In this document: one piece after another, positions 51,813 to 60,233 of the stretch
Position numbering within the stretch: position 1 is the stretch's first letter
Layout of the letters: every line of letters begins with the position of its first letter
Assembly: GCA_038373885.1 (NCBI GenBank)
Contig: JAWZYV010012344.1
Location: 124,001 to 188,000, forward strand
Source: Cheiracanthium punctorium
Taxonomy: Eukaryota > Arthropoda > Arachnida > Araneae > Cheiracanthiidae
Direction of reading: 5' to 3'
DNA: 64,000 nucleotides
Made by a program: the position numbers and the translations under genes
Notes under the pieces: generated by a model
Seen by the model: only the letters and a program-made list of their open reading frames with translations
The model's database searches: none
Told to the model about the DNA's origin: nothing

Positions 51813-52533
51813 CAGGGATGGGCAAACTTTTTCGGTCGTGGGCCAAAAATCGAAAAAAAAAAAATAGTTTGGCGGGCCAAGATAAAATTTTCTAAAATTT
51901 TAAAAACAATATACAAGTATTACAATTTAAAATGAATTGTTAATGAGATGAATGAAATTGCGATTTCATTTTTAAACGTTCCTTATATTGAGGTTCGAAG
52001 TGAGATGCACTGATTCTAAGGAACGAGGCTAAATGCTCGTCTGTCAGTCTACTTCTGAAAGAATTCTCTCTAAGGTTCATAGTTGAAAACATTTGTTCAC
52101 ATATATAAGATGAAGCAAACATAGCACTGCTTTTCTGGGCGTGAGATATTCAATTTGGGAAACTTACTTTCGATAATGATTTGTAAAACTCTAACTTTGG
52201 CATATTTAGAAACAACTGCTTGAGGTGATTTTTAGAATGCAGTTCAATTAATTCCAGCTGCAAATCGGACCTCACTGCTTTACAATTTACGTTGAAAGCA
52301 TGGTAAAAATTTCCAATTCTGTTTGAATGGCACTGAAATCTTGAAATCTGCGTTCGAACTCAAAGTGCACTTTTTTCAAGCCATCTTCATAATTCTTAAT
52401 ATGGATTTATAATAAATAAATATATATATATTCTTTCAATTTTCGTCGGACCGGCAAATTAAAATTCCATCCGCCGGCCGGATAAAACATTCCGGCGGGC
52501 CGGATTTGGCCCGCCGGCCGTAGACCATCCCTG
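51813..52533 (-). mobile_element. H6 hAT element with transposase remnant, 721 bp
   Basis: Ends CAGGGATGGGCAAACTTTTT / GGCCGTAGACCATCCCTG; flanks GTTTATAG (51805-51812) and GTTTGTAG (52534-52541) match at seven of eight positions. Subterminal GGGCCGG-rich repeats near the right end. It encodes the C-terminal part of a hAT transposase on the minus strand, making it an internally deleted derivative of an autonomous element and direct proof that hAT elements of this kind existed in the lineage. Confidence 0.93.
51940..52403 (-). pseudogene. hAT transposase C-terminal pseudogene
   Basis: Reading the minus strand: YEDGLKKVHFEFERRFQDF, a frameshift, then DLQLELIELHSKNHLKQLF, LEFYKSLSKVSFPN, a stop, then SSYICEQMFSTMNLRENSF and RSRLTDEHLASFLRI. 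These fit the last third of hAT transposases of the ZBED/GTF2IRD2-like group, including the dimerisation block S.Y.CEQ.FS.MN and RSRLTDEHL. The N-terminal BED zinc finger and the catalytic RNase H-like core are deleted. At least one frameshift and one in-frame stop show it is dead. It sits inside matched H6 termini. Confidence 0.88.
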
Positions 52534-52547
52534 GTTTGTAGCATTAA

Positions 52548-52960
52548 CCCTTTGAGGCGCAACCCTTTCCTAATGCTGTAAAAAGGGCAGCCGCTGCCAT
52601 CTACGGCACGCGATGATCTAGACACCCTTTTTTGACGATCGTCCGCCAAAAAAGGCGAAAGATCGTCCGCCATCTTGCGGTAGTTAAATCGAGCGATGGC
52701 AACGGCTGCCCTTTTTTCAGCATTGGGTAATCTATCCAGCTGTTCTCGCATTCTTCCATTTTTCAGCAGATGTCAGTGCTGTTAAAATAATCGTGACCAT
52801 TTTTTTGACGGGAAAGGACGTGCTAAATTGTAAAGGATTCTGGTGGAGCCATGTCACCCGCAACTATTTTTTATAGAAATCAAATCTATTCTTCGTGACT
52901 GGCAACAGTCAAAACGTCAGAGTTTGGTGTTCCCAGAGCGGGAACACTGCGCGTTAAAGG
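52548..52960 (+). mobile_element. P1 TTAA hairpin MITE, copy 8
   Basis: A 413 bp copy flanked by TTAA (52544-52547, 52961-52964). Left CCCTTTGAGGCGCAACCC, right CACTGCGCGTTAAAGG (one G lost). Arm 1 is shortened by a deletion so the hairpin is asymmetric. It lies 10 bp beyond the H6 element, next to that element's target duplication. Confidence 0.92.
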
Positions 52961-52964
52961 TTAA

Positions 52965-54238
52965 AGGAACCCGTGAAAATGTCCAAAACATTAAGGTCTA
53001 CCGGCAGTAATTATATGAAGCGCTTTTTAGGCACGTTCATCAATCCCAAACAAAACAAAATGAACTCACTCATATTAGTGAAGTTCTTTAAAAAATGTCT
53101 TCTGCGTAGAATAGTTCTTTTATAGAAACACATAAAACGATTCCTCTATATTTAGTTTTTAAAAACAGTGATTAAATACTGCTTTAGTATCGTGTTTGCT
53201 TTGACCTGTTCTTTTTCATGGATGCAAAGACGAGGCGGTAGCTATTCCTTTTCTGTACCCATCGTTGCTTCCTTGCTTGGACCTCTGAATGCCCGGGTTG
53301 GTTCAGCAAACGTCAATTATCCAAGTCATAAATCAGATTATATTCATTTCTTTAGAAATAAAAAAATTATTTGGAGCATTGAACGCTGTAGCACTTAGCA
53401 AATTCGAATAACTCTCGCTTATGCAATGCTTCAATCCCTCTATCGCATTTTATGAAAGCTATTTAAAACTACTTATCACTGATTTTAATGGAACGCGTTT
53501 TAATCATTTAAATTAATGCCATGTATATTCATCGGAGTGTAGCTCTTTTGAGCTGATGTATCGATTCCCATGAATAAACTGTGTTGACAAACTATCTTTT
53601 GAAGTCGGGGACCACTTAAGGCTCATTAATGAATTATAATTTCTAAATTGAAGTTTGATGTTGACTAGCAATATATTTCTGTCTCAAAGTCCATTGAGTA
53701 AGGGCGTCATTTATTGTATCTCTGTGCGAGGGACAAACGACAAATTTGAAATGGTAATTTTAATTGCTTCGGCTGTATAAACAAATTTGAAATAATTTAC
53801 TAAATAGACTTCTAACATGATGCGCTATAAATAATTACAAAAGTGTTTATTTTAACTGCAGAAGCATTAACTGAAATTCTGGTGTTGATAAGTGCTAAGT
53901 TCTATTTGTAAGGCTGAAACAATTTTTGCACACTTGAAGGTGTGCACTTGATGTTTTGCACACTTGAAGGTGCGCAAGATTAACACTTTTTTTTTTTTAG
54001 ATTGGTGTTTGTGATGATGTGTGAAAGAGGAACTTGTTGCAAGTTAGCCTTTCAATTTCAGAAAGAAGGAATAGTCACCAGGTGCCAGATCTGGGCTGTA
54101 TGTGGGGTGGGGTGAGGGTGACCGCCAGGACTTCTACAGAAAAGGTAGAAAGAGCTACCGCGAACTGAAATGGACAGAGACGTGGTTTCAACATGGGTTA
54201 AAAAATACTGGTTTTGCGTTCCGATAAATACCTGAATA
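52965..54238. other. Repeat-poor spacer
   Basis: No match to the repeat families here. The 76-codon frame 53168-53398 starts with a hydrophobic stretch (CFSIVFALTCSFSW) that could mimic a signal peptide, but nothing else supports a gene. GCACACTTGAAGGTG occurs twice at 53927-53974. Confidence 0.35.
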
Positions 54239-54418
54239 CAGTTGAATCGCGTTATAGTGAACCCGGTATATAACGAACTTATGGATATAACGAACGAAAA
54301 TTTTGGTCTCGTCGTTCTATTATTGTATTTCTTAACGCTTCTGATGTGTAAGCGAACCACCAGATATAGCGAACAAAACTTTTAGTCCCTTGAAGTTTGT
54401 TATAACTGAGTTCAACTG
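54239..54418. mobile_element. pogo-like MITE (CAGTTGAATCGCG type), 180 bp
   Basis: Ends CAGTTGAATCGCGTTATAG / TATAACTGAGTTCAACTG are inverted, with TATAACGAACT and CAGATATAGCGAACAAA inside. TA precedes the left end; the right flank is TT. Termini of this form are typical of pogo/Tigger MITEs. Confidence 0.7.
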
Positions 54419-54962
54419 TTTATTATTTAAACGACAATTTGGTTATTTAGTAAAGTAATTGGCAAGTGCGCCCCTTAATTTCCTTTTGTATCTTCTGTGT
54501 ACTGTTGATAAATAATTTTTTATTATTCTTGTTACTTTTTTCTGATCTGTACTCGTAAATATATATAGGGAAGACTGGGGTTACATTTTAAAGTTTTTTT
54601 TTTGTGAAAAGGGTAATTCACCATATTCTTAATTTTTTTTTCCCTCAGGTTAGTTCAAATAGTTTTCTGCTATTGGATATAAAATTAAGTCATTGTTTAG
54701 TTATTAAAAGAAAAATATTAGTAATTTGTGAAATGAAATTTTGTCCTTAGACTCAACTCTGGGATCTAAAGGAACTTGCCATCGGCCTAATGGGACACAT
54801 TAATTAAACAACTCCATTTATCGCTTAACTTCAGAATATTGCAGCAAAAGACATTATTCCATAGTAGCCGCCTCCCGCGACCAGTTGGTTCGCCATCTTA
54901 ATAAATCTTGTGTTTCTCACCGACTTCCTTGGCACTGAAATATCTCAGATTCTGAATGAAAT
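54419..54962. other. AT-rich spacer
   Basis: No feature recognised. Confidence 0.45.
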
Positions 54963-54966
54963 TTAA

Positions 54967-55577
54967 CCCGTAAGCACGCGCGTCTACTTTTGTAACTTAA
55001 GCAGTCGCATGGGGTAAATCTTACCCCATTTTGTCTTCTTTACATTTTTGACTAAAAACGTTTTAAAAACAAATTTGTGAACTTATAACATAAAATACAT
55101 CAGTTCTCTTACGTTTCATGGGAAGAAATTGTGCTTTTTATATTTATTTAGAGATTTTCTGGCAGTTTCTTTAAATATCATGCTTTCTGAGAAGAAAATC
55201 GCATATGATATGCTTTATACCTAAAAACACTAATTACTTTATTAATATGATATTAATTTCATTTAATAGCCTTTTGTCAATACATACTAGTAGTTTAACG
55301 TCAATTTATAGTTAATTCACATTTAGTTTATACTTAGTTTACGTTAACAACGTAATGAAACGTTGTTAGTCGCGCGGGAGTATTTAATCCCAAAGTGGAA
55401 TTTTCTTCCCTTCCGGATAACAAAGAAACGAAATTCCTTCACTCACCCCAACTAGACCTTGACTTTGAAAGGTAGAAGACGGGCCAAACTTATTCTCAAA
55501 AAATTTCTCCCATTTTATGAAAAAAAAAAAAAAAAAGTCGCTGGGGTGAGGTTTACCCCAACGCGCCTGCTTACGGG
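54967..55577. mobile_element. P4 TTAA element (piggyBac-like), 611 bp
   Basis: Inverted ends CCCGTAAGCACGCGCGT / ACGCGCCTGCTTACGGG, one mismatch in 17, flanked by TTAA (54963-54966, 55578-55581). Just inside lie GGGGTAAATCTTACCCC at the left and GGGGTGAGGTTTACCCC at the right, a subterminal palindrome repeated at both ends. No transposase. Single copy in the window. Confidence 0.88.
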
Positions 55578-55581
55578 TTAA

Positions 55582-55889
55582 AATTAAGATGGTTACAAAC
55601 TGGGGCGGAGTTAGGGTAAGTGGCACCCCCTGCTAACGTGAAGAAGACGCCCCCCTTTTATGCTCTACTTAGATTTTGGGTTAAAAAAGACGACCTTTCG
55701 AAGCCAGCACCCCGATGCAATGGTTACCTTGTTTATTGTGTCGGGGCGCACCTGGTTAAGTGATAAAAACCTACAAAAAGGTACAAATTATTTTCGTCCT
55801 ATATTAATTCTGAAGTGCTTCTAGATATATCAGCCGTTATCAAAAAACGGATAGGAAAAAAATAGTAAGAAAATTTGAAACACTTTCAA
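55582..55889. other. Spacer
   Basis: Fragmentary sequence with GACGCCCCCCTTTTATGC near 55648 (possible hAT remnant). No coding content. Confidence 0.35.
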
Positions 55890-56125
55890 ATTTTAAATAC
55901 GCACTAAAGTACGCACTATTAAAAACGTATCATATCCATGCGTCTTCCCTATTTTCTTTCCTTATTCCAGTAAGTTGGAAAGTGTATCATTATTCATGAG
56001 TGTGATTAAACAAAATTAAAATTGATATTTCTAACATACCTTCGCTGGATGTAATACATTAGAAATAGAGAGGGAAAAGACGCGTAGAAAAAAACAAAAT
56101 TCGATCTGAATGAAAGTTTCAAAAA
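55890..56125 (-). mobile_element. Helitron-family fragment, inverted copy
   Basis: Reverse-complement match to 47600-47850: TTCAAATTTTAAATACGCAC, TCATTATTCATGAGTGTGAT, CTGGATGTAATACATTAGAA. It shows that the family of array unit 2 is dispersed. Confidence 0.75.
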
Positions 56126-56610
56126 CTTATTTTTTGTTTGTTTGTTTGTGTAACTTGTTTTTCGGATTTGTGTGTTCGGCCTGTAGCCCGCTTATATAGC
56201 CCCGTCAGAAGGAAAAACTTATTCAGGTGATATTATTTATTAAAAACTGCGTATTCTATAAGTTTGCGCCATCTATCGACGGCTCTGTGAAAAAGAAGCT
56301 CAACTGTAATTTTTTTTTTTTTTTTTTTGACAAAAGATAGTTTTTTTTGTATGTTATAGAAACAGTGTTTTTTTTTTCGCGATAAAAACTAGCCTGTTTG
56401 TTAATCCAGGACTTTAACTGTCTATATTCCAAATTTCATTCAAATCCGTCAAACCGTTTCAGCGTGGAGTAACAAACATGCATACAAACATTGACATTTA
56501 TAATAGTAGGATTGTTTCCTGCAGTATTGAATACTGCAAGATGCTCTTCGCTTAATGAAACAGTCGTTATATAATGGCTGAAAAATCACTCAAAATACTG
56601 GTGTCAAACG
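56126..56610 (+). mobile_element. RTE-like 3' tail fragment and short spacer
   Basis: From 56390: GCCTGTTTGTTAATCCAGGA, CAAATCCGTCAAACCGTTTC, AACAAACATGCATACAAAC, TTATAATAGTAGGATT. Same family as 23766-24178. T runs precede it (56309-56328). A hairpin GCAGTATT/AATACTGC lies at 56521-56537. Confidence 0.55.
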
Positions 56611-56806
56611 ATAAAGTAATTAAAAAACTTTGTAAAAAACACACATAAGAAGTAATAGGTAAGAGGATACGCACGTTTCGTTCAAAAATTGTTTTGAACT
56701 TCATTTGGACTGATGAAGTTCAAAACAATTTTTGAACGAAACGTGCGTATCCTCTTACCTATTACTTCTTATGTGTGTTTTTTACAAAGTTTTTTAATTA
56801 CTTTAT
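56611..56806. repeat. Perfect palindrome: 94 bp arms, 8 bp spacer
   Basis: 56611-56704 and 56713-56806 are exact reverse complements over all 94 positions, separated by TTGGACTG. The palindrome sits between two copies of TTATATAATGG (56567-56577 and 56803-56813, the second overlapping the right arm). No transposon termini are recognised. Perfect identity implies a very recent origin, ongoing arm-to-arm conversion, or an assembly artefact. Confidence 0.97.
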
Positions 56807-57084
56807 ATAATGGTGCTGGAATAGTTTCAACATCCTGCAAGTCAACCCAATGACCCATCTGAACAAACTGCATATAGTCATTTTTCTTGTTCATAAAATT
56901 AACATGAATTTATTTTCCAAATTGATCTGCTCATTAATGGCTACAAAAAAATTTAGGATTTTGTTTCCTAGCAAATCATATTAATACGAAATCATTCAGT
57001 TTAATGTTAAAGTTGAGTTTCTCTTCCTCAGATGAGTCTTGTAAAGAGATGATGCCATTGTTACTCATTGTGTCATTAATTACT

Positions 57085-57617
57085 TTCCGAACATGTACGA
57101 TGTAAGGAAATTAATGTAATCATGAAAAACTTCGACTGTAACATTTTGATGTATTGACACGTTTTGAGATCTTCTGAATTCATTTCTGCTATTTTTACGA
57201 GATGTGTGTGTGTGTGTGTGATTGCATGAGAGTGAACACGATAGCTTCTGAACGGTGCATCAGATTGAGCTCAAATTGGGTAGGTCACGATCACATGATC
57301 TGCATAGATTTTGGTGTATGTAGAGCTGATAATTTGCTCACGGGGTTGTAATTTTTCGTGTGCGTTACGGCTATATATGCAAATTATTTAAAATGAACTA
57401 GTGTCTAAATAGTGCATTCGAATAAGTTCAAATAGGGGATGTATATTATAGGTCACCGTCACACAACCTGTATAGATTTTGTTGTGTATAGAACTTGTAG
57501 TTTTTTTACAGGGCAACAAATGAGTGTTCTTTTACATTAAGGCCTACGGACGGAAATTCTTGAAACAGCGTTGCGTCTGTATGGCGCATTGGATTGAGCT
57601 CAAATTAGTATGTATAT
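57085..57617 (+). repeat. Family T repeat, copy 2
   Basis: Inverse of 50205-50810: TTCCGAACATGTACGATGTA, ATTTCTGCTATTTTTACGAG, a TG microsatellite, then units with GCATTxGATTGAGCTCAAATT at about 57257 and 57588. It ends abruptly at 57617 where unrelated sequence starts TGTTGCAG. Confidence 0.8.
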
Positions 57618-58190
57618 TGTTGCAGAATACTGTACTTGTTTCATGGGTTCATCGATCTAAAGTCCAGTAGGTGTAGAAAGTTCTAGTAAAGAGTCCACTG
57701 GTCAGGATGGAACACAAACTCCATTGCTTCTAGAACTTCGTAGAACAAGCAGCTGTACAAAATTCACAGGCACTAACGGCCAGTGGTTCGTTTATAACAG
57801 TCCCCTCAGTACCGTAGCTTTCAGAAATGCTGTCATTCTCACACAAAATAAAACACTTCCACGGGCAAAATTCAGTGGAAATATACGAGGGATATCGTAC
57901 ACAATCCCTTAAGAGGCAGCAATGAAAAATTTACACACAGAACTTAAAAACAAAGCTTCAAAACGGGAAGCGAAAATACCGTTTCTATAGCACAATACAA
58001 TCCGCAGAGCAAAGCAGCGTGCTCACTGGAAGTTGAATCCACACTGAACTGGGGAGTCTGTCATGCCGGTATTTATAGATATCGCAAAAGCTACATTGAG
58101 CTTCTAGAAGAATGTATCTCTCGAAGATTCCACATGAAGCGGGAATTTTGATTACGTCATAGAAGAGAAATATTAGGCTATTATGCATGT
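57618..58190 (-). other. Segment with promoter-like structure, possible LTR or gene 5' region
   Basis: The segment interrupts the family T repeat at TGTTGCAG and is unrelated to other repeats here. On the minus strand it contains heat-shock-type elements, a TATA box and an initiator in correct spacing, then ~430 bp of putative transcript with no long frame. It could be the 5' region of a stress gene or retrocopy, or a solo LTR (TGTTG...; other end not identified). No target duplication is recognised. Confidence 0.35.
58042..58132 (-). promoter_or_regulatory. Minus-strand heat-shock-type promoter
   Basis: Reading the minus strand: GGAATCTTCGAGAG (58119-58132) fits the nGAAnnTTCnnGAGn heat-shock element; TTCTAGAAGCTCA (58098-58111) fits a second; TATAAATA is at 58077-58070; and the initiator TCAGTG places +1 A at 58045, putting TATA at -32. 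The ordered set is unlikely to be random but no transcript is known. The element types and spacing are established for arthropod hsp promoters; the function here is inference. Confidence 0.45.
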
Positions 58191-58244
58191 TAATGCAGGA
58201 AAATAAATTTTACAAGCCCCATTGGGAAAATCACGCCAAATGAC

Positions 58245-58705
58245 CAAAATGTCGCCAAGTTAGGCGACTTTTGGCGAAATATCGCCATATTTGGAGCCAA
58301 AAATAAGTCCCTAAAAGTGAGGTTAACCCTTTGAGGCGCAACCCTTTTTTCAGCATTGGGCAATCTATCCGGATGTTCTCGCATTCTTCCATTTTTCAGC
58401 AGATATCAGAGCTGTTAAAAAGAATCGTGACCATATTTTAACGGGAAATGACGTGCTAAAAAGTAAAGGATTCTCGTGGAGCTGTGTCACCTGCAACTAT
58501 TTTTATAGAAATCAAATCCATTCTTCGGGACTGACAACAGTCAAAATGTCAGAGTTTGGTGTTCCCAGAGCGGAATCATTGCGCCTTAAAGGGTTAACCG
58601 AAGGCCTAGGACCCATATTTCTCGAGATTTCTCGAAAATGCTATATGGAAGTCATTGGTAAACCCAAACCTCCATATTCCGGATCTAGGTGACCGATTTT
58701 GATAC
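58245..58705 (+). repeat. Dispersed repeat X, copy 2, interrupted by P1
   Basis: GGCGACTTTTGGCGAAATAT, GAGCCAAAAATAAGTCCCTA, then P1 copy 9, then GGCCTAGGACCC, GAGATTTCTCGAAAATGC, AAACCCAAACCTCC and AGGTGACCGATTTTG, collinear with 30465-31115. P1 is inserted about 50 bp further upstream in X than in copy 1. Confidence 0.75.
58327..58593 (+). mobile_element. P1 TTAA MITE, copy 9, hairpin-less
   Basis: A 267 bp copy flanked by TTAA (58323-58326, 58594-58597). Left end CCCTTTGAGGCGCAACCC joins directly to TTTTTTCAGCATTGGGCAAT, so one arm, the apex and most of the other arm are missing. The 3' third is intact to TTGCGCCTTAAAGGG. Either the palindrome was excised or this resembles the form before the arm was duplicated. 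Confidence 0.92.
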
Positions 58706-58945
58706 AACAAAAGGCAAATTTTAACTATTTGACGAGTAGAATAAGAATTTTAAACTATTTTAAACCCCAGAACAGCGGGTTGCCCCGAAAATTTGTAACA
58801 ATATGGAAAACGTTACTTTCCTTGACGCTTAGAAAGAGTTTGGCTTTTCTTGTGATAAACTGCTAGTAAAAAAGATGGTTTAACACTCGTTCTGGTGTAA
58901 GGCTGATACTGCCACGTATTGATAAAATTCTGTGCATATAGCTAT
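58706..58945. other. Spacer
   Basis: No feature recognised. Confidence 0.4.
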
Positions 58946-59676
58946 ATAGGGTGCCCTCAAAAGTTGGTAACACGCATTAATTCTTTATCTATTAGAGGTA
59001 AGTGGGCAATGAAAATTGAAAAAAAAAATGCTCAAAAATAACGTAGGAAATAAGACTATGGTAAGAAAAAATTCTTCTTGTTCCGTTACAATAAGTTACA
59101 CTTTCTAACTTTGTATATGAAAATGTGCCCCATATACTATTGAGATTATGTACAAAATTTGAGAATTATACCCTAACAATATCAGAGGTGTGAAGATAAA
59201 TTTATGCCGACTTAAGTCCCTTTTGAATGGCAATGGGAGAAAAATCACGATGGGAGAAAATCTCAATGGGAGAAAAATCACGATGGGAGAGAAAAATCAC
59301 GTGAAATGATCTCATTTCAGGGGTCATAAAAAAATTACGAAATAAGGAATTTTTTCCCCCTCTAGAAATCAACGTTTACAATCAATTTCATGTACAGCCT
59401 CCCTGATCATATTTGTTTAAAGATATCTCTTGATATCTATGGATAGAGATTAGCACATTTACTTATGGCTAAGGGACACATTTTACTAATTGGCAGTTTT
59501 TTTGTGACGGGGTCGTATACAAATTTAAAAACTGTAACTTTTTGAAAATGAACGACAGGAATTCTTTCCTAACGTAATCTTATTTCCGACCTTATTTTGA
59601 ACATTTTTTCAATTTTCACTGCCCACTTATCTCTAATAGTTATATAATTAGAGTTTGCTACCACATTTTTAGGACC
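58946..59676. mobile_element. Long-TIR MITE, about 230 bp inverted ends
   Basis: Left TAGGGTGCCCTCAAAAGTTG, ATTAGAGGTAAGTGGGCAAT, GAAAATTGAAAAAA; the right end, inverted, gives GGGGTCCTAAAAATGTGGTA, ATTAGAGATAAGTGGGCAGT, GAAAATTGAAAAAA. The arms remain alignable for over 200 bp. Related subterminal sequence (AAAATGTGxCCC...) occurs in 39752-40600. Probably a mariner-type foldback MITE; no transposase. Confidence 0.75.
59226..59305. repeat. 17-18 bp minisatellite, four units, in the long-TIR loop
   Basis: Units AATGGGAGAAAAATCAC, GATGGGAGAAAATCTC, AATGGGAGAAAAATCAC and GATGGGAGAGAAAAATCAC are contiguous and alternate AATGGG/GATGGG. Confidence 0.92.
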
Positions 59677-60229
59677 CCTTTTATTACATTATGCAATAAC
59701 TCACTTGTCTTATCAGCCCCCCCCTCCCCCCCAGTCTTCCTTGCGCATACAGATTTTCTAGTATACTCCACATTTTTAGTAGTACGCGCTTTTGAAATTT
59801 TGAAATTTCTAAGATTATTCATGAAACATACTCTAGTCCAATAAAACCAATTTATGTGATGCCTTGTTAGATTCGAGTTAACCCCAGTCAATGCGGCGTA
59901 ATACTACACAGAAATGCTTTGTGAAACGGAACTGTAATTACACTGTGATATGGAGCAGTAGTTTAGTATAATCTTCCAACTGCATTAGCTGAATTAGCAT
60001 GTAAATTTCATGGTTTTCTCGGGCCTATGGACTAGTTTATAACCGCAATCGTACAAATTAGCAAATGTGCACGTGGCTACTGTAGTTAGTTGATGAAGAG
60101 AAAGTTATGTTGCTTTGGCTATCTTTCATGTGGGCTTCATTGGATTAAGGAATGTCAAACGAACAACCTGTAGTCAGCGATGGACATAGATATTTTTTTG
60201 GGGGTGGGGTGGTATGTGTGCGTTTAGTT
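59677..60229. other. Spacer
   Basis: No feature recognised; a 77-codon minus-strand frame (59658-59891) lacks any known domain. Confidence 0.4.
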
Positions 60230-60233
60230 TTAA

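Noticed and set aside
53168..53398. 76-codon frame with signal-peptide-like start
   Set aside because: Single short frame, no upstream promoter or homology; hydrophobic start expected by chance in AT-rich DNA.
59226..59305. GATGGGAGAAAAATCAC repeats as a CRISPR or regulatory array
   Set aside because: Contiguous 17-18 bp minisatellite in the loop of a MITE; no spacers.
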